This document shows, piece after piece, positions 33,427 through 44,377 of a stretch of 64,000 nucleotides of DNA. Positions within the stretch are counted from its first letter, which is position 1. Each line of letters opens with the position of its first letter. The notes under the pieces were generated by a model. That model did not search any database. It saw only the letters and a program-made list of their open reading frames with translations, and had not been told where the DNA came from. This stretch comes from Flavobacterium hercynium. Lineage in GTDB: Bacteria > Bacteroidota > Bacteroidia > Flavobacteriales > Flavobacteriaceae. The position numbers were made by a program, and so were the translations under genes. The DNA lies in assembly GCF_002217285.1 (NCBI RefSeq), contig NZ_MUGW01000017.1, forward strand, positions 48,546-112,545, in the 5' to 3' direction.

Positions 33427-34821
33427 TTAGATTTTTTTGAAAGTTAGGTTAGCATCTACTGCTCCAAGTCTGACTTCACGAATTGAATAATTTTCATAAC
33501 TTGAATCGATTGCAATCACAAAATAATACAGATCGCCTTTTTTCACAAAGCCTCCATTATATGAACCTGCATATGAAATGGATTTTACTACATTTCCACT
33601 ATTGTCGTATTTCTCTAGTTTTTGGAAACCAGATGCAATAAAACCATTTTCAGTTTCAATTATACTTTGTACACCTGTGCCTGCGCTGCTAGTTGGCATT
33701 TTAATTAATTTTAATTCTTCTCCTTCTGCTGTTGTAACTCTTAACTCATTATGGCTGTATAATGCTAAGTTTCCATTAGTCAATTTTATTACTTTAAAAG
33801 AACCATTAAAGGAATTCCAATCCTGTTCAGCTTGCATATCTTTTATGGTACTCTTGTCAAATGTTTTTTGACTTGTTATTTCAAGATTTTCATTAAGAAA
33901 TAACACCAATGGTCTGTAGTTTGTAAATTCACTTGTTGTTGATGTTTCGTATTTTCCTCCAAAGGCAACGTATGTATTTCCTGTTTTAATAAGATTTCCA
34001 ATAAATCCGTTTTGGATAATGCTTTCATATGTTTTTCTACTTACAAATTTACCTTCATTGTTTCTTATTTCAATTGCAGGATTCTTACTGTAAGATCCAT
34101 AAAAATAATATTGGTCATTGTTTTTAAGAGAACCATGAATAGTACCGCTCGTAGAATTAGACTGAATACTATTCCAATCGGCACTAAATTCTGATTCTGA
34201 TGATCCTATATAATAAGACATAGATTGAATTATGTTTACAAGTATGTTTCCGTTGTTCAAATATGTAGTTTGTGCGTGACCAGAGTTAACAACTTTTTCG
34301 CTAATAATTTTAGTATCAAAAGTTTTAGTTGCAGCATCATATTCTACGTGTCTGTAATAACTGTTAGTAGATGGTTTTACAGAACTATAAGCTTCGGTAT
34401 AAAATATTTTATCGCCATGTATTCCTATTTCGATAGGATAAACAGTTGAACCTTCGGGAAGCGGATTTTTAAGAAGAAAAGTGTTTTCTTCGCTTACAGT
34501 TACACTAATAAAGCTAGTAGCGACAGTTCCGTTTGCATCTTTAATAACCAGTCTAACGGTATATATACCGGCACGTGAATAATAAAAAGTAGGTTCTTTT
34601 TCTGTAGAGACAGTTTCATCACCAAAACTAAAACTATAAGAAACTATTTCTTTATCAGATGTAGAATTGTTTGTTACTTTAATGTCATCTCCTATGTTAA
34701 CTTTGGTTGCTGATAAAGTAAATGCCGCAACTAAGTTATTTTTTTCTTCTCCGGGAGAATCACTGCTGCAAGAACTTAAAGCATTTAATAAAATAAATGC
34801 AAAAAAGTAAATTTTTTTCAT
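33427..34821 (-). CDS. PKD-domain lipoprotein
   Basis: From the ATG at 34821 the protein is 464 residues, with a lipoprotein signal (FFAFILLNALSSCSSD). One PKD-type domain follows (YSFSFGDETVSTEKEPTFYY...GIYTVRLVI, residues ~35-110), and then repeated beta strands that look like a propeller. It is probably surface-exposed and binds a ligand or polymer. A frame starting at 34890 would bury the signal, so it is rejected. Confidence 0.8.
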   Translation of the reverse strand: MKKIYFFAFILLNALSSCSSDSPGEEKNNLVAAFTLSATKVNIGDDIKVTNNSTSDKEIVSYSFSFGDETVSTEKEPTFYYSRAGIYTVRLVIKDANGTVATSFISVTVSEENTFLLKNPLPEGSTVYPIEIGIHGDKIFYTEAYSSVKPSTNSYYRHVEYDAATKTFDTKIISEKVVNSGHAQTTYLNNGNILVNIIQSMSYYIGSSESEFSADWNSIQSNSTSGTIHGSLKNNDQYYFYGSYSKNPAIEIRNNEGKFVSRKTYESIIQNGFIGNLIKTGNTYVAFGGKYETSTTSEFTNYRPLVLFLNENLEITSQKTFDKSTIKDMQAEQDWNSFNGSFKVIKLTNGNLALYSHNELRVTTAEGEELKLIKMPTSSAGTGVQSIIETENGFIASGFQKLEKYDNSGNVVKSISYAGSYNGGFVKKGDLYYFVIAIDSSYENYSIREVRLGAVDANLTFKKI

Positions 34822-34944
34822 AAAAATAGTTTGTTTTTGATTTTGATTTAACGGGGTAAAGATATCTTTATTTATAAGAAAAGAAAACATTTTTTAGAAC
34901 TCGAATATTAATAATTCTTTATTTTTTCAAGCCGAAAAAAAGCG

Positions 34945-34952
34945 TAAATTTG
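34945..34952 (+). promoter_or_regulatory. Putative -7 element upstream of dnaE
   Basis: TAAATTTG matches TAnnTTTG and lies about 108 bases before the dnaE start. No matching -33 TTG is clear. Confidence 0.35.
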
Positions 34953-35059
34953 AACTTCCTCTATTTTACAGGTCGCAATTTTGTATGGCGCAATAAATCA
35001 AGTATTTAGTGTGTTATAATAGATGTGATTTGGAATTATAATTTAGTCTTTAAAAACGT

Positions 35060-38000
35060 ATGTATTTAATATTCGATACCGAAACTACCGGATTACCAAA
35101 ACGCTGGGATGCTCCAATAACCGATTCTGATAACTGGCCTCGCTGTATACAGATCGCATGGCAGCTTCATGATGAAATGGGACAATTGATCGAGCATCAG
35201 GATTATTTGGTTAAGCCCGAAGGTTTTAATATTCCGTATGATGCGGAGCGTATTCACGGAATTTCTACAGAATTGGCTGAAGCCGATGGAATTTCGCTTG
35301 CCGAAGTTTTAGAGAAATTCAACATTGCGTTGAGCAAGACCAAATTTATTGTAGGTCAGAACTTAGGTTTCGACGTTAATATTATGGGAGCTGAATTTCA
35401 CAGAATGGGTGTAGATTCTCCTATGAGTACTATGCCGGTTTTGGATACTTGTACGGAGGTTACAGCTTCGTTATTGCAATTGCCAGGAGGACGTGGAGGA
35501 AAGTTCAAACTGCCTACATTAACAGAATTACACAGTTATCTTTTTAATAAGCCTTTTGCAGAGGCCCACAACGCAACTGCCGACGTTGAGGCAACAACGC
35601 GTTGTTTTTTAGAGTTAATCAGAAGAGAAGTTTTTACCAAAGAAGAACTTGATGTTCCTAAAGATTATTTTAAAGAATTTCAGGCAAGAAATCCACAGGA
35701 ATTTCCTTTAATTGGTTTAAAACACATCAATTTAAAAGCAGCTTCTGATAAAATCAGAGAACAGCTGAAAGCACTGCAATCTGATGATACGCAGAATGTT
35801 GTTTCAGAAGCTGCTAAAGCTGATTTTAAAGCAGCAAAATATTCTCACTTACACAATCATACACAGTTTTCAGTTCTTCAATCTACTATTGGAATTGGAA
35901 ATATTGTTGCGGCAGCAGCCAAAAATAAAATGCCGGCAGTTGCCATGACCGATACCGGAAACATGATGGGAGCTTTCCATTTTGTGAGCGCCGTTATGAA
36001 TCATAATAAAGCCGCATCCGGAAAAAACAAAGCATTGGTTGAAGCTGGAGAAGAACCAACAGAAACAGAAGTAAAACCAATCGTGGGTTGTGAATTTAAT
36101 GTTTGCGAGAACCATTTGGACAAAAGTAAAAAGGACAATGGAAATCAGATAGTGTTATTAGCCAAAAATAAAAAAGGCTATCACAATTTAGCCAAAATGT
36201 CTTCAATTGCTTTTACAGAAGGGTTTTATTATGTCCCAAGAATTGACAGAGCGATTATTGAAAAATACAAGGAAGATATAATGGTTTTGTCTGGAAATTT
36301 ATACGGAGAGATTCCGAGTAAAATTCTGAACATTGGTGAAAACCAAGCCGAAGAAGCTTTGATCTGGTGGAAAGAACAATTTGGAGATGATTTTTATCTG
36401 GAATTGATGCGCCATAATCAGGAAGATGAAAACCGCGTTAATAAAACCCTGATTGACTTTGCACAAAAGCATAACGTAAAACTTATTGCTACCAACAATA
36501 CGTATTATTTAAATAAACAAGATGCCAATGCGCACGACATTTTACTTTGTGTAAAAGACGGTGAAAAGCAGGCAACACCAATTGGTCGTGGTCGTGGTTA
36601 TCGTTACGGATTACCAAATCAGGAATACTATTTCAAGTCAGAAGAAGAGATGAAAAAGCTCTTTGCTGATTTACCTGAAGCGATCATTAATATTCAGGAA
36701 ATCGTTGATAAGGTCGAAGGATATTCACTTTATCGCGATGTACTGCTTCCTAAGTTTGATATTCCACAGGAATTTGTGGTTGCAGAGGATGAAGCAGATG
36801 GTGGTGTTCGAGGTGAAAATGCTTATTTGAGGCATCTTACCATGGTAGGAGCTAAAAAAAGATATGAAGAAATTACAGACTCTATTCAGGAACGTTTGGA
36901 TTTTGAGTTGCTTACGATTTCGAATTCCGGATATCCGGGTTATTTCCTGATCGTTCAGGATTTCATCGCCGAGGCCAGAAATATGGATGTTTCGGTAGGT
37001 CCCGGGCGTGGTTCTGCTGCTGGATCAGCGGTAGCGTACTGTTTAGGAATTACGAACATTGACCCTATTAAATACGACTTACTTTTTGAGCGTTTCCTAA
37101 ATCCTGACCGTGTATCCATGCCCGATATTGATATCGACTTTGATGATGAGGGTCGTGGTCGTGTAATGGAATACGTAATTAATAAATACGGAAAGAATCA
37201 GGTTGCACAAATTATTACCTATGGTAAAATGGCAACCAAATCGGCTATTCGTGATACAGCTCGTGTACTTGATTTGCCTCTTTTTGAAGCAGATAGAATC
37301 GCGAAACTGATTCCGGGAATGATGCCGTCTAAATGGAATTTGGCGCGTTTTATTTCTGAAAGTGAAGAAGACGTTAAAAAAGCACTTCGATCTGATGAAT
37401 TTGACAATGTAAAAGAACTGATCGCTATTGCGAATGAAGGTGATTTGGCAGGAGAGACGATTCAGCAGGCTAAGATACTTGAAGGATCAATGCGTAATAC
37501 GGGAATTCACGCCTGTGGTGTAATCATTACGCCATCGGATATTACGAATTTCGTTCCCGTTACAACAGCAAAAGATTCTGATTTGTATGTAACGCAGTTT
37601 GACAACTCGGTTGCAGAAAGTGCCGGATTGCTGAAAATGGACTTCTTGGGTCTTAAGACCCTTACCCTTATAAAAGATACCGTTAAACTGGTAAAATACA
37701 GAACAGGAATAGACCTGAATCCCGATGTTTTTCCTATTGATGATGAAGAAACATATGCGCTTTTCCAAAGAGGTGAAACAGTTGGAATCTTCCAATATGA
37801 GTCACCTGGAATGCAGAAATACATGAAAGACCTAAAACCAACGGTTTTTGGGGATTTAATTGCGATGAACGCCCTGTATCGTCCGGGACCTTTGGAGTAT
37901 ATCCCGTCTTTCGTCCGAAGAAAAAATGGTGACGAGGAAATCAAATACGATTTAGATGCCTGTGCAGAATACTTGTCAGAAACATACGGAATTACGGTGT

Positions 38001-39598
38001 ATCAGGAGCAGGTAATGCTTTTGTCTCAGTCTCTAGCAGGATTTACAAAAGGTGAAGCCGACGTCTTGCGTAAAGCGATGGGTAAGAAGCAAAAAGACGT
38101 TTTGGATAAGATGAAACCAAAGTTTGTTGAACAAGCCTCGCAAAAAGGACATGATGCAAAAATTCTGGAAAAAATCTGGAAAGACTGGGAGGCCTTTGCG
38201 AGTTATGCCTTCAACAAATCGCACTCGACTTGTTATGCCTGGATCGCGTATCAGACGGCTTATTTAAAAGCGCATTACCCTGCAGAGTATATGGCAGCGG
38301 TACTTTCTAATAATATGAATGATATCAAGCAGGTTTCCTTTTTTATGGAAGAATGCAAACGTATGGGATTACAGGTTCTTGGACCGGATGTAAATGAATC
38401 ATATTATAAATTTACGGTAAACGATGATTATGCTGTTCGTTTTGGAATGGGAGCGATCAAAGGTGTGGGATCCGGAGCTGTAGAAACCATTGTAGAGAAC
38501 AGAAAAGACGGAAGATATAAATCGATTTTTGATTTGGCAAAGCGAATTGATCTGCGTGCTGCCAATAAAAAAGCAATAGAAAATTTAGTGCTTGCCGGTG
38601 GTTTTGATTCTTTTGAAGGAACAACACGAGCACAATATTTTCATGATGATGGTGACGGTATTACGTTTTATGAAAAAGCAATACGTTACGGTTCTAAGTT
38701 TCAGGAAAACGAAAACTCATCGCAGGTAAGTTTATTTGGTGAAACCAGCGAAGTACAAATAGCGGAGCCTGTTGTACCGCCTTGCGAGGACTGGAGCACG
38801 ATGGAAAAGCTGGCAAAGGAAAAAGAGGTGGTTGGAATTTACATTTCAGGACATCCTCTCGATGATTTTAGATTTGAAATGAAATACTTCTGCAACGCCC
38901 GATTAGAGGCTTTAAAAAGTATGGATTTGTATGTGGGTAAGAATCTAACTTTTGCCGGAATTATTAATAACGTGCAGCATCGTGTAGCAAAAAATGGAAA
39001 GGGCTGGGCAGCATTTAACTTAGAAGGCTATGATGAAAGTTTTGAGTTCAAGATTTTTGGTGAAGAATATTTAAAATTCCGCCATTTCCTGATTCAGAAT
39101 AATTTTGCCTTTTTGAAGATTTTAATCAAAGATGGCTGGGTAAATCATGATACAGGCAAGAAGTCTGATCCGAGAATGCAGTTTGTGGAAGTGAGACAAT
39201 TGCAGGATATTTTAGAAGCTTTCGCTAAAAAATTGATTTTATTATTGAACATTAAGGATCTTCAAACAGATTTTATTCATAGGCTGAGTACCTTATTTAA
39301 TGAAAATAAAGGAGATAATTCTGTGACTTTTGAAATCATGGAATTAGAGAAAATAAAGAAATTGGTTGAGGTCGAAACCCGAAATGATTTTTCTGAGACA
39401 GAAGATGCTGTTTTTGAGGATGAAGCAGAAAATGAAGATGCTGCATTAGCAGAAACTAAAATACAAGAAGTAACGGAGGTTGAAGAGATTAAGGTAGTAA
39501 CCAAACTCTCGATGCCAAGCCGTCGATTAAAGATAAAGATTTCAGCAGAATTATTACAGGAATTGGAGAAAATGCAGATAAATTTCAAGCTGAATTAA
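35060..39598 (+). CDS. dnaE: DNA polymerase III alpha subunit with fused proofreading exonuclease
   Basis: The 1512-residue replicative polymerase starts with a DEDDh exonuclease (FDTETTGLP, GQNLGFDVNIMG, AHNATADVEAT in residues ~1-190). A PHP domain follows (YSHLHNHTQFSV near 265). The polymerase core has GPGRGSAAGSAVAYC and the catalytic PDIDIDFDD near residue 690. Helix-hairpin-helix and OB-fold regions follow, then a long acidic C-terminal linker. In E. coli the exonuclease is a separate subunit (DnaQ); the fusion is a Bacteroidota trait. Confidence 0.96.
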   Translation: MYLIFDTETTGLPKRWDAPITDSDNWPRCIQIAWQLHDEMGQLIEHQDYLVKPEGFNIPYDAERIHGISTELAEADGISLAEVLEKFNIALSKTKFIVGQNLGFDVNIMGAEFHRMGVDSPMSTMPVLDTCTEVTASLLQLPGGRGGKFKLPTLTELHSYLFNKPFAEAHNATADVEATTRCFLELIRREVFTKEELDVPKDYFKEFQARNPQEFPLIGLKHINLKAASDKIREQLKALQSDDTQNVVSEAAKADFKAAKYSHLHNHTQFSVLQSTIGIGNIVAAAAKNKMPAVAMTDTGNMMGAFHFVSAVMNHNKAASGKNKALVEAGEEPTETEVKPIVGCEFNVCENHLDKSKKDNGNQIVLLAKNKKGYHNLAKMSSIAFTEGFYYVPRIDRAIIEKYKEDIMVLSGNLYGEIPSKILNIGENQAEEALIWWKEQFGDDFYLELMRHNQEDENRVNKTLIDFAQKHNVKLIATNNTYYLNKQDANAHDILLCVKDGEKQATPIGRGRGYRYGLPNQEYYFKSEEEMKKLFADLPEAIINIQEIVDKVEGYSLYRDVLLPKFDIPQEFVVAEDEADGGVRGENAYLRHLTMVGAKKRYEEITDSIQERLDFELLTISNSGYPGYFLIVQDFIAEARNMDVSVGPGRGSAAGSAVAYCLGITNIDPIKYDLLFERFLNPDRVSMPDIDIDFDDEGRGRVMEYVINKYGKNQVAQIITYGKMATKSAIRDTARVLDLPLFEADRIAKLIPGMMPSKWNLARFISESEEDVKKALRSDEFDNVKELIAIANEGDLAGETIQQAKILEGSMRNTGIHACGVIITPSDITNFVPVTTAKDSDLYVTQFDNSVAESAGLLKMDFLGLKTLTLIKDTVKLVKYRTGIDLNPDVFPIDDEETYALFQRGETVGIFQYESPGMQKYMKDLKPTVFGDLIAMNALYRPGPLEYIPSFVRRKNGDEEIKYDLDACAEYLSETYGITVYQEQVMLLSQSLAGFTKGEADVLRKAMGKKQKDVLDKMKPKFVEQASQKGHDAKILEKIWKDWEAFASYAFNKSHSTCYAWIAYQTAYLKAHYPAEYMAAVLSNNMNDIKQVSFFMEECKRMGLQVLGPDVNESYYKFTVNDDYAVRFGMGAIKGVGSGAVETIVENRKDGRYKSIFDLAKRIDLRAANKKAIENLVLAGGFDSFEGTTRAQYFHDDGDGITFYEKAIRYGSKFQENENSSQVSLFGETSEVQIAEPVVPPCEDWSTMEKLAKEKEVVGIYISGHPLDDFRFEMKYFCNARLEALKSMDLYVGKNLTFAGIINNVQHRVAKNGKGWAAFNLEGYDESFEFKIFGEEYLKFRHFLIQNNFAFLKILIKDGWVNHDTGKKSDPRMQFVEVRQLQDILEAFAKKLILLLNIKDLQTDFIHRLSTLFNENKGDNSVTFEIMELEKIKKLVEVETRNDFSETEDAVFEDEAENEDAALAETKIQEVTEVEEIKVVTKLSMPSRRLKIKISAELLQELEKMQINFKLN

Positions 39599-39775
39599 AA
39601 TTTAACAGTTAAATTTTAAAAGAATATATTTTTTTTACGTTAAAATTATGCATGCATAGCAAATTTTTAGTAATTATGGCTAAAATTACAACGATTTCGT
39701 GCGTTTTGTAATATTGTAAGCTGTAAGATTATGTTAAAATATTTTAAGTTTGTACTAATTAATTAAATGACTATT

Positions 39776-40714
39776 ATGAAAAAGAACCTATTTTTATTAG
39801 GAATGTTAGTTTGCTCGATGGTAACGATGGCGCAAACAGAAAGTGCAGATAAACCAGAATCATGGTATTTTAAATTAGGTGGTTCGTATTTTAACCAAAC
39901 TGCCTCAACAGAATTTCCAACAGTAGGAGGAAATGCAGCATTAGATAGAACGTATGTAGGAGGAGCTTTGGTTTCTGAAAAAAGTGTTACAGGTTCTTTT
40001 GGACAAGGTTTCAGAACAGGTATCACAGCGGGTTACCGTTTTTCTGTTCGTTTAGGAGTTGAATTAGGAATTAATTACTATACAAGTAACACTAAAACAA
40101 TGGCTCAAACACAATCTGACAGACCATATATCCCAACTTCAGCAACAACTGGAATCTATAATTTTAAATCTGAAGGACAAATAACTGCTTTTGATGTGGC
40201 TCCTGCAATCGTAATGTTTTTAGGAGAATCTCATGGTTTTGAGCCTTATACAAAAGTTGGGATTTTAGTACCAGTTCATGGAGATTTAGAAATTACTACA
40301 AATGCAACTGCACCAGTTGGAGTTAATCCAGGTACAGGAGCACCTGTTTTTGGAGAAGTTCGTAGTGTTGATAAAGTAAAACCAAATCCAACATTAGGTT
40401 TCACAGCAGCATTAGGTACTTCTTATAAATTAGGAAAACATATTTCAGCTTTTGCTGAATTAGAGTACCGTAACTTTACTGTTCATGGTAAAACAAAAGA
40501 AACAACTGATTTTACAGTTAATGGACAAGATGCTTTAGCAACTAGAACTACAGCTCAGAAACATACAAATTATCAGGATCGTATAGATGCAACTTCTAAT
40601 AATGCTTTAACTAATCCAAATGGAGTTGATTCATCAAAACCATTAGATGAATTGAGTTCTTACGTTGGAATTTCTGGCTTAGGGTTAACTTTAGGTCTTA
40701 AATACAGCTTGTAA
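39776..40714 (+). CDS. Outer membrane beta-barrel protein
   Basis: From ATG 39776 the 312-residue protein has a signal peptide (NLFLLGMLVCSMVTMAQ). Alternating amphipathic strands typical of an eight-stranded barrel follow (GFRTGITAGYRFSVRLGVELGINYY in part, FAELEYRNFTVHG, GLTLGLKYSL at the end). The last residue pattern suits outer-membrane insertion. ATG 39767 would add three residues. Function unknown; strong codon bias and its own terminator suggest high expression. Confidence 0.82.
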   Translation: MKKNLFLLGMLVCSMVTMAQTESADKPESWYFKLGGSYFNQTASTEFPTVGGNAALDRTYVGGALVSEKSVTGSFGQGFRTGITAGYRFSVRLGVELGINYYTSNTKTMAQTQSDRPYIPTSATTGIYNFKSEGQITAFDVAPAIVMFLGESHGFEPYTKVGILVPVHGDLEITTNATAPVGVNPGTGAPVFGEVRSVDKVKPNPTLGFTAALGTSYKLGKHISAFAELEYRNFTVHGKTKETTDFTVNGQDALATRTTAQKHTNYQDRIDATSNNALTNPNGVDSSKPLDELSSYVGISGLGLTLGLKYSL

Positions 40715-40732
40715 TTTTTAAAATTATAGAAT

Positions 40733-40775
40733 AACAAAAAAGAGGATAGTCATAATGATTATCCTCTTTTTTGTT
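40733..40775 (+). terminator. Strong terminator of barrel gene
   Basis: A 16-bp perfect stem AACAAAAAAGAGGATA/TATCCTCTTTTTTGTT has an 11-base loop and T-rich flanks. Confidence 0.9.
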
Positions 40776-40793
40776 ATTTTAAAAACGAATATC

Positions 40794-40873
40794 CTAGCCC
40801 TGATGGGAGGGAAAATCCTTTTGTGCCGGGGTTCGGCATAAAAGATTTGGAAGGACAGCAGGAATAAGCTCCT
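40794..40873. repeat. Flavobacterial structured intergenic repeat (TAGCCCTGATGGG type)
   Basis: The element runs CTAGCCCTGATGGGAGGG, then AAATCC, then a hairpin TTTTGTGCCG/CGGCATAAAA, then GGAAGGACAGCAGGAATAAGCTCC. Its nested complementarity gives a multi-branched fold. I recognise this as a dispersed intergenic element of flavobacteria. Confidence 0.7.
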
Positions 40874-40884
40874 ATAAAAAGCAA

Positions 40885-41874
40885 TTATTTATTTCTAAAC
40901 TCCTTTAATACTTCATCGATTACCCAGGTTGTTCTTGCGCCCGAAATTCCCTTGGAAGGAGCAAAACCTTCATTGCCCAAAAGTTCGGCAACAACGGTTT
41001 CTATAAAAGGCTGTTGAATGTGTAACGGATTTTCGATTGTAATACTTTCTTTTTCACCATTCGCATATTGAATATGAATGGGATCATTACCAAAAGTAGA
41101 GAAAGATATTTTTCCTTTGTCACCCACAATTTCTGTATTGTCGTAACGCTCAAAGCTGGTAAAATTCCACAAACCTGTTCCGTGAATTCCGTTTTCGAAT
41201 AAAAACGACATAGAAACGCTATCTTCAGCAGGATATGCTTGAAGCTGAGAACTTGCATGACCACGAACAGATTTAATTGGTCCTAATGCGAAGTCTAGAA
41301 AATCCAGAGTGTGACAGGCAAGGTCAACAAAAATTCCGCCACCTGAAATGTGTGGTAAAACCGTCCAGGGTAAGTTGATTTCATCGTCGTAACGCGCCTC
41401 AAACGGATGGTATAGAACACAGTTTACATGTCTGATGGTTCCTATTTTATTTTGATCAATTAGCTCCTTTATTTTTAAGAATCTTGGCAAACTTCTTCTG
41501 TAATAAGCCACAAAAAGAGGGACATTGTGTTCTTTGCAGGCATTGATCATTTCGTTGCATTCTTCAAAATTTAGTGCCATTGGTTTTTCTACATAAACCG
41601 GTTTTCCGGCTTTGGCGCATAAAATCGTGTATTCTTTATGAGATGATGGTGGTGTAGCAATATAAACGGCATCGACTTCAGGATCATCGATTAAATCTTG
41701 TGCATTCGAGTACCATTTAGGAACATTATGGCGTTTGGCATAATCTTCGGCAAGCGCAGCATCTCTTCGCATTACTGCAACTAAAGCCGAGTTTGGTGTT
41801 TTCTGAAATGCAGGTCCGCTTTTAACTTCGGTTACGTTACCACAACCTATAATTCCCCATTTTACAATTTTCAT
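40885..41874 (-). CDS. Gfo/Idh/MocA-family oxidoreductase
   Basis: The 329-residue protein has a Rossmann N-terminus (WGIIGCGNVTEVKSG) and the family motif YVEKPMALNFEECNEM, whose Lys-Pro contacts substrate and cofactor. A C-terminal alpha/beta domain follows (GGGIFVDLACHTLDFLDFALG, with the usual His). Such enzymes are NAD(P)-dependent sugar or inositol dehydrogenases; the substrate is unknown. Confidence 0.9.
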   Translation of the reverse strand: MKIVKWGIIGCGNVTEVKSGPAFQKTPNSALVAVMRRDAALAEDYAKRHNVPKWYSNAQDLIDDPEVDAVYIATPPSSHKEYTILCAKAGKPVYVEKPMALNFEECNEMINACKEHNVPLFVAYYRRSLPRFLKIKELIDQNKIGTIRHVNCVLYHPFEARYDDEINLPWTVLPHISGGGIFVDLACHTLDFLDFALGPIKSVRGHASSQLQAYPAEDSVSMSFLFENGIHGTGLWNFTSFERYDNTEIVGDKGKISFSTFGNDPIHIQYANGEKESITIENPLHIQQPFIETVVAELLGNEGFAPSKGISGARTTWVIDEVLKEFRNK

Positions 41875-41970
41875 TCTTTTGGTTTTTTAGTTATTTCAAA
41901 TTTAAGCATTGTTTGAAAAAGTCAGTCACGATTTTCTGAATTTTCATTACTTGATTTTTGGATTAATCAC

Positions 41971-42039
41971 CACGAATTCACGAATTAATTTTAAATAAAA
42001 TGATAAAGAATATTAAAAAGTAAGATTCGTGAATTCGTG
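41971..42039. repeat. Inverted repeat CACGAATTCACGAAT
   Basis: Perfect 15-bp arms at 41971-41985 and 42025-42039 enclose 39 AT-rich bases. It is related to the hairpin just downstream at 42073. Confidence 0.7.
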
Positions 42040-42072
42040 ACAGTTTTACAGTTAGTAAAATGCCAAAAATAA

Positions 42073-42112
42073 AGCCACAAATTCACAAAAGATAATTCGT
42101 GAATTTGTGGCT
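42073..42112 (-). terminator. Hairpin downstream of prolyl oligopeptidase gene
   Basis: Perfect 14-bp arms AGCCACAAATTCAC and GTGAATTTGTGGCT lie 21 bases after the gene's stop on the minus strand. It may terminate transcription or be another member of the intergenic repeat family. Confidence 0.55.
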
Positions 42113-42132
42113 AAATTTAAAAGTTTGGAGCT

Positions 42133-44235
42133 TTACTTTTTAGGCAAAGCTTTAAAACCCATATTGTAAAGCGTGAACGCCTGAATGTCTACATTTTCCT
42201 GAATGGTTGCAGCAACAGATTTTCCTGCTCCGTGACCTGCTTTTACATCAATACGAATTAAAACCGGATTGTTTCCTGTTTGTTTTTCTTGTAATTCAGC
42301 AGCAAATTTAAAACTGTGCGCCGGAACAACACGATCGTCATGATCTCCCGTTGTTACCATTGTTGCAGGATATTGAACACCCTTTTTTACGTTTTGTACA
42401 GGAGAATATCCTTTTAGGTATTCGAACATTTCTTTGCTGTCCTGAGCAGTTCCGTAATCATAAGCCCAACCTGCACCTGCAGTAAAGGTGTGGTAACGCA
42501 ACATATCCATTACACCAACAGCAGGAAGTGCCACCTTCATTAAGTCGGGACGTTGTGTCATGGTTGCACCTACTAATAAACCTCCGTTAGAGCCTCCGCG
42601 AATAGCTAAGAAATCAGATGAAGTATATTTTTGAGCGATTAGATATTCACCTGCGGCAATAAAGTCATTAAACACATTTTGCTTTTGCAGTTTTGTTCCG
42701 GCATCATGCCATTTTTTTCCATATTCACCACCACCTCTTAAATTAGCTACAGCATAAACACCGCCGTTTTCTAGCCAAACAGCATTGGCAACACTAAAAC
42801 TTGGTGTTAGACTAACATTAAATCCTCCATAACCGTAAAGGATTGTTGGATTTTTGCCATCTAATTTTAGTCCTTTTTTATACGTAATGATCATTGGAAT
42901 TTTTGTTCCGTCTTTTGAAGTATAAAATACTTGTTTTGACTCATAATTCTCGCTTTTAAAATCGACTTTTGGTTTTTGGTATACTTCAGATTTACCGGAT
43001 TTTGGTTCTAAAGCATAAATAGTTCCCGGAGTCGTGTAATTTGTAAAACCGTAGTACAATGTTTTTTCGTCTTTCTTTCCTCCAAATCCACTTGCACTTC
43101 CAACAGCCGGAAGTTTGATTTCGCGAACTAATTTTCCGTTATAATCGTACTGCTGTACAAATGAAACGGCATCTTTGGTATAATTTGCAAAGAAAAATCC
43201 ACCACCGGTAGAAGGGGTTAAAATATCTTTGGTTTCTTTAATGAAATCTTTCCAGTTTTCCGGTTTTGGATTGCTGACGTCAACCGTAACGACACGTTTG
43301 TTTGGTGCGTTTAAATCGGTTTCGATAAACAATTTAGTACCTTCATTTTCAATAATGCTATTGTCGCTGTTTAAATTGTCAACAATAGTAATTATTGGAC
43401 TGTTTGGCTTTGTTAAGTCTTTTATGTAAAGCTCATTTCCGTACGTAGAATTAGCCGCTGTTATTACTAAATAACGGTTGTCTTCTGTAACATATCCACC
43501 AACATATCTGCGTTTTTGATCGGCACCAAAAATCACTTTATCTTCTTTTTGAGCAGTTCCCAGTTTATGATAGTACAATTTATGTTCATCTGTTTTTGCA
43601 GATAATTCACTTCCTTTTGGTTTTTCGTAACTAGAGTAATAAAAACCTTCATTGCCTAACCAGGAAACATCACTGAATTTAATATCTACTAAAGTATCTT
43701 CCAGAACTTTTTTAGACAAAGCGTCAATGATAATTACTTTTCTCCAATCGCTTCCGCCTTCAGAAATTGCATAAGCCGCTTTGTTTCCGTCTTTAGAAAA
43801 GTTTAATCCTCCTAAAGAAGTTGTTCCGTCTTTAGAAAAAGTATTCGGGTCTAAGAAAACTTCGTCGTTACCATTTTTGTTTTTTCTGTAAACAACGGAT
43901 TGATTTTGAAGTCCGTTATTTTTAGAGTAATATGTAAATTGTCCTTCTGTAAAAGGAGGGCTAATTCTTTCATAGTTCCATAACTTTTCCATTCGGTTTT
44001 TAAGTTCACCGCGAAAAGGAATTTGGTTTAAATAACCATACGTAACTTCGTTCTCTGCTTTTACCCAAGATCCCGTTTCTGCCGATTTATCATCTTCAAG
44101 CCAACGATACGGATCACTAACTTTAGCATCAAAATAAGTATCTATCGTTTCTCCTTTTTTAGTTTCGGGATATTTAATTTGTGCAAACGAAACTCCTGCA
44201 GTGGTAAGTGCCATTAATAAAAATGTTTTTTTCAT
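42133..44235 (-). CDS. Prolyl oligopeptidase (S9A family), exported
   Basis: The 700-residue protein has a signal peptide ([16 protein letters not shown]) and an N-terminal propeller. The alpha/beta hydrolase domain has the nucleophile Ser in [13 protein letters not shown], Asp in GDHDDRVVP and His in KAGHGAGK. It cleaves short peptides after proline in the periplasm. Confidence 0.94.
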   Translation of the reverse strand: MKKTFLLMALTTAGVSFAQIKYPETKKGETIDTYFDAKVSDPYRWLEDDKSAETGSWVKAENEVTYGYLNQIPFRGELKNRMEKLWNYERISPPFTEGQFTYYSKNNGLQNQSVVYRKNKNGNDEVFLDPNTFSKDGTTSLGGLNFSKDGNKAAYAISEGGSDWRKVIIIDALSKKVLEDTLVDIKFSDVSWLGNEGFYYSSYEKPKGSELSAKTDEHKLYYHKLGTAQKEDKVIFGADQKRRYVGGYVTEDNRYLVITAANSTYGNELYIKDLTKPNSPIITIVDNLNSDNSIIENEGTKLFIETDLNAPNKRVVTVDVSNPKPENWKDFIKETKDILTPSTGGGFFFANYTKDAVSFVQQYDYNGKLVREIKLPAVGSASGFGGKKDEKTLYYGFTNYTTPGTIYALEPKSGKSEVYQKPKVDFKSENYESKQVFYTSKDGTKIPMIITYKKGLKLDGKNPTILYGYGGFNVSLTPSFSVANAVWLENGGVYAVANLRGGGEYGKKWHDAGTKLQKQNVFNDFIAAGEYLIAQKYTSSDFLAIRGGSNGGLLVGATMTQRPDLMKVALPAVGVMDMLRYHTFTAGAGWAYDYGTAQDSKEMFEYLKGYSPVQNVKKGVQYPATMVTTGDHDDRVVPAHSFKFAAELQEKQTGNNPVLIRIDVKAGHGAGKSVAATIQENVDIQAFTLYNMGFKALPKK

Positions 44236-44284
44236 AGTTAGTTTTTATCTGTTGTAACAAAAATAAAACTTTTTGTGAGAGATT

Positions 44285-44352
44285 AAGTTTTAATCGCAAA
44301 GAACGCCAAGAAATTTTTAAACTTTGCGCCTCCGCGTCTTTGCGAGATTTTT
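44285..44352. repeat. GCAAAG/CTTTGCG intergenic repeat
   Basis: TCGCAAAGAACGCCAAG and an inverted TTTGCGCCTCCGCGTCTTTGCGA copy fold together. The same unit (CACGCAAAGTCGCGAAGTCGC) appears at the right window edge near 63960. Confidence 0.65.
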
Positions 44353-44377
44353 TAAGTATTAGCTAAGAAATAAAACT

